A model generated the notes under the pieces. It was not told where the DNA came from, did not search any database, and worked only from the letters and a program-made list of their open reading frames with translations. This document shows, in pieces, positions 1 through 8,052 of a stretch of DNA of 64,000 nt. A program made the position numbers and the translations under genes. Source of the DNA: Clostridiales bacterium. Lineage in GTDB: Bacteria > Bacillota > Clostridia > Lachnospirales > Lachnospiraceae. The DNA lies in NCBI GenBank assembly GCA_012523775.1, contig JAAYTK010000066.1, forward strand, positions 1-64,000, given 5' to 3'. The stretch's first letter is position 1; each line of letters opens with the position of its first letter.

Positions 1-65
1 AACGGAGGATTTATCCTCCTCAATATTTATATTATGCTACCATTTATGTAAGATTTATCCCTGCC

Positions 66-812
66 TCAAACAGAAATAATGTTGATATTGTACTTTTTTA
101 TCAATTCGTTTTCTTTCTCGTTGAATACTTTATTGGTTACAACTCCGTCATAATCGGATAAGTGATTTACCTTGAGTAAAGCCTGTTTTCCGAATTTGGT
201 ACTGTCAACAACCAGATATGAACGATTGGTATATCGACAGACAGTTCGTTTAAAGACTGCTTTATTAGAAGTTGGTGTCAAAACATTAAATTCATCATCA
301 ATTGAGGCGGCACCGACAAATGCAATTTCGGTTCTTATATTTTCCATCATAAGAGTCGCAAAATCACCAAAAATGCTGTATGTGGATTTTTGAACAGTTC
401 CTCCACATAGGATTAATTTAGCGTTTGTCCCGATTAAGAATCTCGCAATTTCAATATCATTTGTTACTATAGTGATAGAAGGAATATCACATATTAGCTT
501 AGCGATTTCGAATGTGGTTGTTCCTGCATCCAAAAAGACGGTGTTTCCTCTTCTTACCATCTTAGCGCATCTTTGTGCGATTTTTATCTTAGTATCAATT
601 TGTAGTGTACTTTTTTCGCTGTAGGATACCTCTTTTTTTAGAATTGCTCCTCCGTGACATCTCTCTAGAATGCCTTCATTCTTAAGCTTTTCAAGATCTC
701 TGCGAACCGTCATAAGGCTGACATCCAGCTGCCTTGCCAGCTCGTCCACACGAACCGCACCTTTATTCTTTATTATTTCGATAATTTTGGAAATTCTCTC
801 TTCGGCTAACAT
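66..812 (-). CDS. DeoR/GlpR-family transcriptional regulator
   Basis: This is a 248-residue repressor of the DeoR family, which usually controls sugar or sugar-phosphate genes and senses a phosphorylated sugar. The N-terminal helix-turn-helix (residues ~5-55) has the family pattern RVDELARQLDVSLMTVRRDL. The remainder is the DeoRC effector domain, with DAGTTTFEIA near residue 95 and a VVDSTKFGK stretch near residue 203. Length is typical. ATG start lies behind a GGAG ribosome site. The gene it controls probably lies beyond base 1 or in the adjacent EamA locus; the sequence does not settle this. A candidate operator lies upstream at 923-967. The family call is firm; the ligand is unknown. Confidence 0.93.
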   Translation of the reverse strand: MLAEERISKIIEIIKNKGAVRVDELARQLDVSLMTVRRDLEKLKNEGILERCHGGAILKKEVSYSEKSTLQIDTKIKIAQRCAKMVRRGNTVFLDAGTTTFEIAKLICDIPSITIVTNDIEIARFLIGTNAKLILCGGTVQKSTYSIFGDFATLMMENIRTEIAFVGAASIDDEFNVLTPTSNKAVFKRTVCRYTNRSYLVVDSTKFGKQALLKVNHLSDYDGVVTNKVFNEKENELIKKYNINIISV

Positions 813-922
813 TACTACATCTCCAATCGAATGTTACAAATTTATCATATTTGTTTGATTTTGTTCTATATATTTGAATTATAAAAACGTTTATTATAAA
901 AGTCAATAAAATATCTGAGATT

Positions 923-967
923 GTTCGTTTAATTTATCTGTATAAAATATACATTACAAAAACGAAC
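923..967. promoter_or_regulatory. Candidate DeoR-type operator (inverted GTTCGTTT / AAACGAAC)
   Basis: GTTCGTTT at 923-930 and AAACGAAC at 960-967 are inverted copies separated by 29 bp in the gap upstream of the DeoR gene. The half-site resembles the TTCGTT/AACGAA core known for GlpR/DeoR-type repressors. Autoregulation is inferred. Confidence 0.4.
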
Positions 968-1000
968 ATTATGACAGTATATGGGGATTTTCAGATAATA

Positions 1001-1031
1001 AAAGGGAATGTTTCAAATTAACATTCCCTTT
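1001..1031 (-). terminator. Terminator of the EamA gene
   Basis: A 12-bp perfect stem (1001-1012 with 1020-1031, core AAAGGGAATGTT) encloses a 7-nt loop, just downstream of the EamA stop on the minus strand. On that strand it is followed by a T-rich run, as expected for intrinsic termination. Confidence 0.8.
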
Positions 1032-1056
1032 TAATATAACAGTATTCCTTTATTTA

Positions 1057-1962
1057 TTATTCACCTGAGAAACCTAATATCGCAATACCTAACATGACTA
1101 ATAATATAAATGTATAATGCAGCTTACTTAGTTTTTCCTTTAAAAATATTCTGGACAATATAACCGATACAATACTGTAGGATGCTATTAAAGGTGCAGT
1201 TACTACGGCATTACTTGACATGGCAAATACATAGAAGAATTGTCCGGCAGTCTCAAATAATGCGGCAGATGTTCTGACAGGCTCTTTAAATATATTAAAT
1301 TTCTGTTTCTTTATGACATTAAGGTATATTAAAGCTATGACAGAGTATAGAAGCCATGTAAATTCATAAGCTAAAAGAGCAGCTTCTTCGCTGATCAAAC
1401 TAAGCTCATCCAGATATATTCCGTCGGCAATTGTCCCTATGGCATCCAATACTGCATATAAAATAGGAAAGGTTATTGCCAAAATTCCTATTTGATACTT
1501 TGGATTTATCTTTGCATTATCAGCCTTTAAAGCAGCATTCTGTAATTTCTTTTCTAATACTGCCAAACCAATAACACCGCCGGTTATAATCACGATTCCA
1601 AAGATTTCAAAGGCTACCAGTTCCTGGGGAAACATGATAATCAGGGCAATAGCGGTTAATGCTCCGGATGAATTTTGTACAGGGGATGAAATTGAAAGCT
1701 CTATATACCGCAGTCCCAGATACCCAATCAGCATGGATAATATATAGAAGAAGGATACCGGTAAGTACTTTATTAAATCAAGAGGATTAAATGTTATCCC
1801 TTTAATTAACATATAAAGAAAACCATGAATACCCATTACAAGACCGACCATGATTCCAATCTTAACGGTACTGTACTTATCTTTACTGTCTGCACCCTTT
1901 TTATAGAAAAGATCGGCAACACCCCATGAGAGTGTAGTCAATAACGCAAATAAAAACCACAT
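1057..1962 (-). CDS. EamA/DMT-family membrane transporter
   Basis: This 301-residue, very hydrophobic protein has about ten predicted membrane helices in two repeated halves, the EamA (drug/metabolite transporter) layout. It starts MWFLFALLTTLSWG, a typical first helix with the WG motif, and ends with LSRIFLKEKLSKLH, resembling the ...F.gE.ls motif of the last helices. An AAGGAG ribosome site sits 6-7 bp before the ATG. It likely moves a small metabolite across the cytoplasmic membrane; substrate unknown. It has its own terminator, so it is probably a single-gene unit upstream of the DeoR gene. Confidence 0.85.
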   Translation of the reverse strand: MWFLFALLTTLSWGVADLFYKKGADSKDKYSTVKIGIMVGLVMGIHGFLYMLIKGITFNPLDLIKYLPVSFFYILSMLIGYLGLRYIELSISSPVQNSSGALTAIALIIMFPQELVAFEIFGIVIITGGVIGLAVLEKKLQNAALKADNAKINPKYQIGILAITFPILYAVLDAIGTIADGIYLDELSLISEEAALLAYEFTWLLYSVIALIYLNVIKKQKFNIFKEPVRTSAALFETAGQFFYVFAMSSNAVVTAPLIASYSIVSVILSRIFLKEKLSKLHYTFILLVMLGIAILGFSGE

Positions 1963-2148
1963 ATGATACTCCTTATTATGTATTTTAGTAAAATGAAAGC
2001 GGCTTTTATTATATATGAAAAATATTCATTCGTCCATAAAATCTTTAGTGTATGACCTTCAAATTTTTATCATGGTTGAAGCCTCTCTTTTCACAGAGAT
2101 TCATTTATATTATAATAAGAAAAAATATAAAGAAATGAGGAACTGTAT

Positions 2149-2520
2149 ATGAAAAAAATAAGCACCACCAAGGCACCCGCTGCTATTGGGCCCTATAGCC
2201 AAGCTGTAATTGTTAACGGAATCTTATATACATCGGGGCAAATTCCGATTGATCCCGAGACCGGTCAGGTTGTGGATGGGGGAATCAAGGAACAGACGGT
2301 TCAGGTTATGAAGAATCTGCATGCGTTGCTTGAAGAGGCGGGTTCATCATCGGATAAAGTATTCAAAACTACCTGCTTCTTATATGATATAGGAGATTTC
2401 GTGGCATTTAATGAAGTATACAGTGAGTATTTTACAGGTAAGCCCGCCCGCTCCTGTGTAGCCGTCAAGGATCTGCCTAAGGGAGTGTTGGTAGAGGTTG
2501 AGCTTATGGCAACACTGTAA
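2149..2520 (+). CDS. ridA: RidA family reactive intermediate/imine deaminase
   Basis: A 123-residue member of the RidA (YjgF/YER057c/UK114) family, cytosolic trimeric proteins that hydrolyse reactive 2-aminoacrylate/imine intermediates made by PLP enzymes. The start TKAPAAIGPYSQAV, the segment LYTSGQIPIDPETGQV and the C-terminal RSCVAVKDLPKGVLVEVE are hallmark motifs; the arginine in ARSCV near residue 104 matches the substrate-binding Arg. Full length. It is transcribed divergently from EamA and ends in a terminator shared with sodA on the opposite strand. Monocistronic. Confidence 0.95.
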   Translation: MKKISTTKAPAAIGPYSQAVIVNGILYTSGQIPIDPETGQVVDGGIKEQTVQVMKNLHALLEEAGSSSDKVFKTTCFLYDIGDFVAFNEVYSEYFTGKPARSCVAVKDLPKGVLVEVELMATL

Positions 2521-2531
2521 TAAAACAAAAG

Positions 2532-2573
2532 GAGGCGACTTCACAATACTTTTGCATATTGTGAAATCGCCTC
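2532..2573. terminator. Bidirectional terminator between ridA and sodA
   Basis: A long near-perfect hairpin (GAGGCGACTTCACAATAC paired with its complement ending at 2573) lies between the converging ridA and sodA genes. It has A-rich sequence on its left and T-rich sequence on its right, so it can stop transcription from both sides. Confidence 0.9.
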
Positions 2574-2602
2574 TTATATATGATGGTATGGATGAAAAAG
2601 TA

Positions 2603-3226
2603 TTAAGCTGATTCAACCTTTGCATAGTTTGCGGCAACCTCATCCCAGTTTAGTGCCTCAAAGAAGGCTTTGATGTAGTCACCACGGAGGTTCTTGTATT
2701 TAAGGTAGTATGCATGCTCCCATACATCTATACCCAGGATAGGAGTCCATCCGTTATTATCCATAATAGGATTATCCTGATTTGGGCTTGAGGATACCTG
2801 TAACTTTCCGCTCTTATTGGCAGATAGCCATGCCCAACCTGAGCCAAATCTACCCATAGCTGCCGAGACCAGCTTCTCTTTCAGATTTTCAAGGCTGCCA
2901 AATTCCTTATTTATTTCGTTTGCCAGTTCCCCGGAAGGAGTCGTACTTCCACCCGGTTTTAGGATGGCAAAGTATAAATTATGGTTGTAGTAACCTCCGC
3001 CGTTATTTCTTACGGCTGTTCTTAAGGCTTCGTCTGAAATACTCGAAAGTCCTTTCAATACATCCTCTATGGATGCATCCTTAAACTCCGGTAATTTCTC
3101 CAGTGCCCCATTCAGATTATTAGTATAGGCAGCATGATGCTTTGAATAATGAGTATTCATGGTGAGCTCGTCGATATGAGGCTCCAGTGCATTAAAATTA
3201 TAATTAAGTTCTATTTGTTTAAACAT
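2603..3226 (-). CDS. sodA: Superoxide dismutase, Mn-type (Fe/Mn family)
   Basis: A full-length 207-residue iron/manganese superoxide dismutase that converts superoxide to peroxide and oxygen in the cytosol. Metal ligands visible are His26 (THYSKHH), His82 (YYNHNLYF), Asp167 and His171 (DVWEHAYY). GGG at 76-78 and the NQDNP segment (Gln in the MnSOD position) favour manganese over iron by family rules. The usual GGGH is GGGY here. The AAGGAGG ribosome site is strong. Upstream lies a palindrome shared with the pflB promoter (3264-3283). For an anaerobe this is an oxygen-defence gene; the rubrerythrin-like gene nearby fits the theme. Confidence 0.95.
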   Translation of the reverse strand: MFKQIELNYNFNALEPHIDELTMNTHYSKHHAAYTNNLNGALEKLPEFKDASIEDVLKGLSSISDEALRTAVRNNGGGYYNHNLYFAILKPGGSTTPSGELANEINKEFGSLENLKEKLVSAAMGRFGSGWAWLSANKSGKLQVSSSPNQDNPIMDNNGWTPILGIDVWEHAYYLKYKNLRGDYIKAFFEALNWDEVAANYAKVESA

Positions 3227-3263
3227 ATTATTTCCTCCTTATAATTAATAATATATGAAATGT

Positions 3264-3283
3264 ATTGTAAACAATTTAATTGT
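3264..3283. promoter_or_regulatory. Candidate operator with alternating ATTGT/ACAAT half-sites upstream of sodA
   Basis: ATTGTAAACAATTTAATTGT contains three alternating half-sites in the sodA upstream region. The 12-mer ATTGTAAACAAT is repeated exactly at 26302-26313 before pflB. It partly coincides with a TACAAT -10-like hexamer on the minus strand, so it could be promoter rather than operator. Confidence 0.35.
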
Positions 3284-3379
3284 ATACTTATTATTACACA
3301 TATTATTAAAAAAAGCAAGGGTTAATTTTATATTTTTATTGTTATCATGTTTTAACATCTATTCCTCACATGGCATAAG

Positions 3380-4390
3380 TTAATCTGTTACATATACAGT
3401 GCACTTTACCTTGGTTCCATCCTCCTTGGCATAAATGTAAGCCCTACCCTTTTTTATTCCGGTTATTTTGCCTTCGCTGTCTACGGTAGCAACATTTGAA
3501 TTACTTGTTGACCATTCGGGTTTATTACCTGATGATACCTTCGCACTCACAATTGCCTGTGTACCCACTTTTATAGTTAGTACATCAACACTTAGCTTAA
3601 TAATAGGTTTTTTAACAGTGACTTCACAGGTTGCCGTTACTCCATCCACAGTAGCAGTTATCGTGGCCTTTCCGTTCTTTATGGCTGTTATTCTTCCGTC
3701 AGGATTTATGATAGCCACGCTTTTTTTGTTGGTTCTCCAGGTGGGCTCCACCCTTGAGGATACATCTGCTTTAAGTTTTACACTTTGACCTCTGTATAAA
3801 GTGATCTTATTTGTGTTTAATTTAACCGTGGGATATTTTACCTTTACCTTACAGGTGGCTTTACTACCATCTGCAGTGGCTGTTATTGTGCTTACACCGG
3901 GCTTTTTACCGGTAACTATACCGTTCTCATCAATCGTAGCGACACTTATATGGCTGCTCTTCCAGGTAACCGGTGAATTATTAGAGGTTGTGGCAGATAG
4001 TTTAAAGCTTTCACCCCGTTCAATAGATATGGAAGCTTTACTGATAGAAACTTCGGTTTTTTTCACTGTAACCTTACATGAGGCTTCTCCGTTGTTGACC
4101 TTAGCTGTAATTGTGGCTGTCCCTGCTTTTTTGGCGGTAACCTTGCCATAGGAGTTGACTGAAGCGATTCGTGAGCTGCTGCTTGTCCATTTTGGTATCT
4201 TACCGTTAGTGGCTATGGCAATGATGTAGAACTCATCGCCGATATTTACTGTTTTCTTATAGCATGATAGAAATACCAGGGAAAATGAATTAGATGCCTC
4301 TGTATATTTTATATGTTGCGAGAATGTAAGAGATGGTAAAATAAGGCATAGTAAAGCTGATAAAAAGATTTTCTTAGCACGATTAGTCAT
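3380..4390 (-). CDS. Secreted protein with four Big2 (Ig-like) repeats
   Basis: A 336-residue exported protein made almost wholly of four bacterial Ig-like group 2 repeats, each ~70 residues with the pattern W.ss..svAtVd..GkVt..kkGtatItA. The N-terminus MTNRAKKIFLSALLCLILPS is a signal peptide. The ATG at 4388-4390 is chosen because GGAGG lies 6 bp before it; an upstream in-frame start would run through this ribosome site. No catalytic domain, LPXTG, SLH or cell-wall-binding repeat is visible. It may be a surface or matrix adhesin or spacer; no specific function can be assigned. It follows sodA on the same strand with a 150-bp gap, so it is probably a separate unit. Confidence 0.85.
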   Translation of the reverse strand: MTNRAKKIFLSALLCLILPSLTFSQHIKYTEASNSFSLVFLSCYKKTVNIGDEFYIIAIATNGKIPKWTSSSSRIASVNSYGKVTAKKAGTATITAKVNNGEASCKVTVKKTEVSISKASISIERGESFKLSATTSNNSPVTWKSSHISVATIDENGIVTGKKPGVSTITATADGSKATCKVKVKYPTVKLNTNKITLYRGQSVKLKADVSSRVEPTWRTNKKSVAIINPDGRITAIKNGKATITATVDGVTATCEVTVKKPIIKLSVDVLTIKVGTQAIVSAKVSSGNKPEWSTSNSNVATVDSEGKITGIKKGRAYIYAKEDGTKVKCTVYVTD

Positions 4391-4539
4391 AAGAATCCTC
4401 CATTCGATGAATGTGAGGAATAGATGTAGCGACATATTACCATAAACCAATAGATATGTAAATAAAATACAACAAAGATTGTGTATTAATAATAAACATT
4501 ATTGATAATTTCGAGCATAATAAACAAAGCCTTAATACT

Positions 4540-5070
4540 TTATAAAAGCTGAAGAAGACGATAATAGCTTTGAGGATATCCGCAGATGGGGCATATGTTA
4601 GGAGCACAGAATCCGCTCAAAATATTACCGCAACCAAGGCACTGCCATAGGGCCTCCTGAGGCTTACAGAAAAGCTCGTTTCGCTCTATTTCCTGTACTA
4701 CTTCTGCGAAGGAATTATGGTGGCTGAGCATAATATTAGCGACTCCGCTAAAAAGAGAAGCATATTCAGTATATCCTTCCTCTATTGCAACACCGGCATA
4801 TTCCCTATATAAATTGCTTTCCATCAAGACGTTGTCCCTGGCTATTATAAGATTCTGAGTTGTATCAGGTGTGCCGGAAAAAATAATTCTACGAAATCTT
4901 TCGGCAATAAACTGTTCATTTGTAGCTACCCTTTCAAATAATAAACCTATCTCAATCAGCTGCTCCTGTCGGGCTCTTTTTGCGAACAGCGCATATTCTC
5001 CACTCGCCCGCACCTCAAGGTTGTAAGCCTCTTCAATATTCCGGAAGGTCTCACTCTGTCTGAAATCCAT
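4540..5070 (-). CDS. Rubrerythrin-like protein with rubredoxin tail and degenerate diiron site
   Basis: A 176-residue ferritin-like four-helix protein followed by a C-terminal rubredoxin-type iron knuckle (C144-x2-C147 ... C160-x2-C163, WQCLGCG...CPICGYP). Rubrerythrins reduce peroxide in anaerobes. Aligned by eye, E19, E52 and H117 are kept, but the histidine of ExxH in helix 2 is I55, the glutamate of the last ExxH is M114, and the ExxE pair of helix 3 is not recognisable. The diiron centre is therefore probably incomplete and the enzyme may only carry the rubredoxin iron. The ATG at 5068-5070 follows GGGAGG; the upstream TTG is inside that site. Confidence 0.8.
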   Translation of the reverse strand: MDFRQSETFRNIEEAYNLEVRASGEYALFAKRARQEQLIEIGLLFERVATNEQFIAERFRRIIFSGTPDTTQNLIIARDNVLMESNLYREYAGVAIEEGYTEYASLFSGVANIMLSHHNSFAEVVQEIERNELFCKPQEALWQCLGCGNILSGFCAPNICPICGYPQSYYRLLQLL

Positions 5071-5149
5071 ATTTCCTCCCAATATAATGTATAGCCTTGC
5101 TCTAATATATGTTATATATATGCTCGTTTATTCCATATACATCATTTAT

Positions 5150-5201
5150 ATAGTGAGAAAGTTAATTTTACAGTTATAGTGAGAAAGTTAATTTTACAGT
5201 T
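5150..5201. repeat. Perfect 26-bp tandem duplication
   Basis: Two exact head-to-tail copies of a 26-bp unit (5150-5175 and 5176-5201, containing GTGAGAAAGTTAATTTTACA) sit in the divergent promoter region between the rubrerythrin-like gene and the CotH-like gene. No gene covers this interval. It may be a duplicated regulator site or a recent slippage event. Confidence 0.9.
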
Positions 5202-5270
5202 TTATTGCAAATTCATGTAAAATAGAGTATGATGTAAATTGTAATTTTATATAAGATTAGGAGCATAATT

Positions 5271-6626
5271 ATGAAATCAGACAAAGCGAAAAAATTAAGC
5301 TTAGTATTAAGTGTATTTCTAGCATTGATTTTATTTTTTTGCCTTGACATACTAGCAAAGAGAGAACGGGTTCATACTGTAAGCAATTCTGAAAGTCATA
5401 TGACGGGTTCAACTCTTAAAGAAAACAAAAAAATCTATAACAACTATAATCCCGCAGAGGTTTCCAATGTATATATAAATGTATTTTCAACAGAGGATGA
5501 CAAAGGAAGGACTCATGATTTTTCTGACTTTGATTTAATTGCCGATTGGGATACTGAATTTAATCCTGTACTGGATGCCAATGTTCAGTTCTTAAGCGGT
5601 GATAAACAACCCTCAGGATATCACATAAAAAATGCTACCATCAAGGTACGGGGAAATCCCGGAGCATCCTTAAAGTCTTATAGGGTTAAGCTTGTGGATG
5701 GAGCAAATACATTTAAGGGCCAGACCGTATTCAATATTGATAAGAATCTTAGAGATCCCAGTCGTATTGCTAATAAGCTGGCACATGACCTGATCATTGA
5801 TTTGGAGCATATATCAGGGTTTCGCACTACATTTCTTGAGGTTTATATAAGAGACGACTCCTTAGGAATCGAAGAGAGCGAATATAACTCATTTGGTCTA
5901 TACACTCATATAGAGCAGCCTAACAGAACATATCTAAGGTCCCGTGGGTTGGATGATGACGGTACCTTATATATAGCCGAGAATTTTGCTTTTAGCCTAT
6001 CACCACAGCTGAAGAATGTTAGTGACCCGGAGTATAATAAGCAGGATTTCGAAACCGTGCTAAGGATACGGGAAGGAAAGGATCATACTAAGCTGATCAA
6101 TATGCTTACGGATTTAAATGATGAAAGCAAGGATTTTAACACGGTGTTTAATACATATTTTGACGAGGACAATTATCTGACCTGGCTGTCGGTTAATATA
6201 CTTCTCGGCAATTCCGATGCAATGACTAATGACTTCATATTATATAATCCAAGTAAATCCAATATATTTTATCTTTTGCCATGGGGATTTAACGGTATCT
6301 TCAGTTGGATGGAGGATGAAGCAAATATTCAGAATATATATGAGCTTATGACAGATGTTGTTCTTCATAGAAAATATTTAGAGCAGGATGGTAATAAGGA
6401 CAAGCTGAAGAGCAGGATAGAAGAGCTTATGGCCGATAGCTTTTCATCCAAAAGAATAAAAGCCCTAAGAAAACAATATAAGCCTGTGCTGTTAGAAATG
6501 ATCGGTACGTATCCGGATGATGTTCTGTTAACCATAAAGCCTAATGAGTATATGGCCTATATAGACAGAATTGATGAAAGAATATTAATGAATTACCGTG
6601 AATTTTTGAACCGATTTGATTATTAG
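5271..6626 (+). CDS. CotH-like protein (divergent spore-coat-kinase fold), membrane anchored
   Basis: A 451-residue protein of the CotH family, whose studied members are protein kinases acting on spore coat proteins. A single hydrophobic segment (residues ~9-27) suggests an exported, membrane-anchored protein. Family features in order: IKVRGNPGASLKSYRVKL (~128-145), a DPSRIANKLAHDL segment (~163-175), FGLYTHIEQ, and NSDAMTNDFILYN (~319-331). The following LPW motif reads WGFN where CotH kinases normally have WDxD, so a metal-binding acidic residue seems lost. It begins a three-gene run with the VTC-domain and DUF4956 genes. The substrate is unknown; it need not concern spores. Confidence 0.8.
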   Translation: MKSDKAKKLSLVLSVFLALILFFCLDILAKRERVHTVSNSESHMTGSTLKENKKIYNNYNPAEVSNVYINVFSTEDDKGRTHDFSDFDLIADWDTEFNPVLDANVQFLSGDKQPSGYHIKNATIKVRGNPGASLKSYRVKLVDGANTFKGQTVFNIDKNLRDPSRIANKLAHDLIIDLEHISGFRTTFLEVYIRDDSLGIEESEYNSFGLYTHIEQPNRTYLRSRGLDDDGTLYIAENFAFSLSPQLKNVSDPEYNKQDFETVLRIREGKDHTKLINMLTDLNDESKDFNTVFNTYFDEDNYLTWLSVNILLGNSDAMTNDFILYNPSKSNIFYLLPWGFNGIFSWMEDEANIQNIYELMTDVVLHRKYLEQDGNKDKLKSRIEELMADSFSSKRIKALRKQYKPVLLEMIGTYPDDVLLTIKPNEYMAYIDRIDERILMNYREFLNRFDY

Positions 6627-6674
6627 TTTTTATAAGTATGATGATGTGTTATATATACAGATAGGAGATGACAT

Positions 6675-7385
6675 ATGGAATATAAAGGACATAAGCTCCG
6701 ACATGAGTATAAGTTCTATATTAATCCCTTTGTTTACCATGAGCTACGGGAACGCTTTCGTCATATTCTGCAGTGCGATGAGAATATGTCGGATGAGGAG
6801 GGGTACCTGATTAGCAGCGTATACTTTGATGACATATATCATTCGGCGTTTGATGATAAAATTAAGGGTATACAATTTCGAGAAAAATATAGAATAAGGC
6901 TATATAATCATAGGGATGACTTAATAAAACTGGAGTGTAAAAGCAAGTTCGACAATTATATCTCAAAGAAGTGGGCCCGATTAACGAGGGAGGAATATAA
7001 CCGCATTCTCAACGGGGAATATGAGTTTTTGCTATCAAGGCCGGAGGAGATATGTAAAAAGCTATATGTAAACCATGCTACAAAACTGCTGAAGCCGGTA
7101 ACTGTTGTAGAATATCGAAGAGAAGCATATGTTTATCCTCATGGAAATGTAAGGATAACCTTTGATAAGAGAATATCTGCCTCGATAGGAGAGTTGGATA
7201 TATTTAGTCAGAATTATGAAACAATACAGGTTCCGTTAGATGATATGATGGTTCTGGAAGTGAAATATGATGATTATATTCCGGATTTTATCTGGAAGAT
7301 AATTCAGACAGACCGTATTATAAAATGTGCAATATCAAAATATGTTATGTGTAGAGATATAAATAGAAAGGTGAGATTGATATGA
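6675..7385 (+). CDS. VTC-domain protein (triphosphate-tunnel, polyphosphate polymerase-like)
   Basis: A 236-residue cytosolic protein matching the VTC domain, a triphosphate-tunnel fold whose yeast member makes polyphosphate from ATP. The expected basic and acidic strands alternate along the chain: LRHEYKFYI near residue 8, FREKYRIRLYN near 72, KLECKSKFDNYISKK near 90, VVEYRREAY near 145, RITFDKRI near 160 and MVLEVKYDD near 191. It lacks SPX and membrane domains. Its TGA overlaps the ATG of the DUF4956 gene by 4 bp, which implies coupled translation. Polyphosphate synthesis is a family-based inference. Confidence 0.82.
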   Translation: MEYKGHKLRHEYKFYINPFVYHELRERFRHILQCDENMSDEEGYLISSVYFDDIYHSAFDDKIKGIQFREKYRIRLYNHRDDLIKLECKSKFDNYISKKWARLTREEYNRILNGEYEFLLSRPEEICKKLYVNHATKLLKPVTVVEYRREAYVYPHGNVRITFDKRISASIGELDIFSQNYETIQVPLDDMMVLEVKYDDYIPDFIWKIIQTDRIIKCAISKYVMCRDINRKVRLI

Positions 7386-8050
7386 CAACATTTTCAGATA
7401 TTTTTAAAAAGAGCTTCTTGAATGATGCTTCAATGGATTTGAATTTCTATAATATTATAATGTCCTTACTTGCCGCTTATATATGTGGTATGATTATTTA
7501 TTTTGTGTATAAGTATTTTTATAGGGGAGTATTATACAGTCATAGTTTCAATATATTACTTGTACTTGTCAGTATGATTACAGCGTTCATTGTATTAACA
7601 ATCAGTTCAAACATCGTCCTGTCCTTAGGAATGGTCGGTGCGCTGTCAATCGTACGTTTCCGTACTGCGGTTAAGGATCCATTGGATGTTGGGTTTTTGT
7701 TCTTTGCGATATCAATTGGTATTACCTGTGGAGCAAGCCTGTATCTGATGTCCTTCGTCAGTACAATAATAATATCTCTAATATACATATTTATGGTAAA
7801 GGTAAGAACACATACTCAGGTTTATCTGCTGATATTAAAGTATGACCAAAAAGCCGGAGAGGAAGTACATAAAGTCCTGGCGGATATGAAGTATGCATTA
7901 AAAAACAAGACTGTATTCGGAGATAATATTGAACTGACAGTTGAAATGAAGATGAAGTCGGAAGATACGGAATTCGTATCAGCATTGTCCAGACTGGATG
8001 GAGTACATAGTGCGGCATTAGTTAATTACTCAGGTGACTTCGGAGAATAA
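7382..8050 (+). CDS. DUF4956 membrane protein
   Basis: A 222-residue integral membrane protein with about four helices (~22-48, ~58-78, ~83-105, ~113-138) and a soluble C-terminal domain of ~80 residues. The intramembrane stretch GALSIVRFRTAVKDPLDVGF is the conserved core of the DUF4956 family; its charged R-F-R-T...K-D-P residues within the membrane suggest a pore or lipid/phosphate-contacting site. The start codon overlaps the VTC gene stop (ATGA). Families VTC and DUF4956 are commonly adjacent in bacteria, hinting that the product or substrate of the VTC enzyme is handled at the membrane. Function undescribed to my knowledge. Confidence 0.8.
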   Translation: MTTFSDIFKKSFLNDASMDLNFYNIIMSLLAAYICGMIIYFVYKYFYRGVLYSHSFNILLVLVSMITAFIVLTISSNIVLSLGMVGALSIVRFRTAVKDPLDVGFLFFAISIGITCGASLYLMSFVSTIIISLIYIFMVKVRTHTQVYLLILKYDQKAGEEVHKVLADMKYALKNKTVFGDNIELTVEMKMKSEDTEFVSALSRLDGVHSAALVNYSGDFGE

Positions 8051-8052
8051 TG

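Noticed and set aside
1..65. GGAGGA/TCCTCC hairpin at the window start
   Set aside because: The stem is only 6 bp with a 4-nt loop and the flanking context is cut, so terminator function is not supportable.
6616..6810. 64-residue frame overlapping the CotH-like end and VTC start
   Set aside because: It shares DNA with two well-supported genes and has no own ribosome site.
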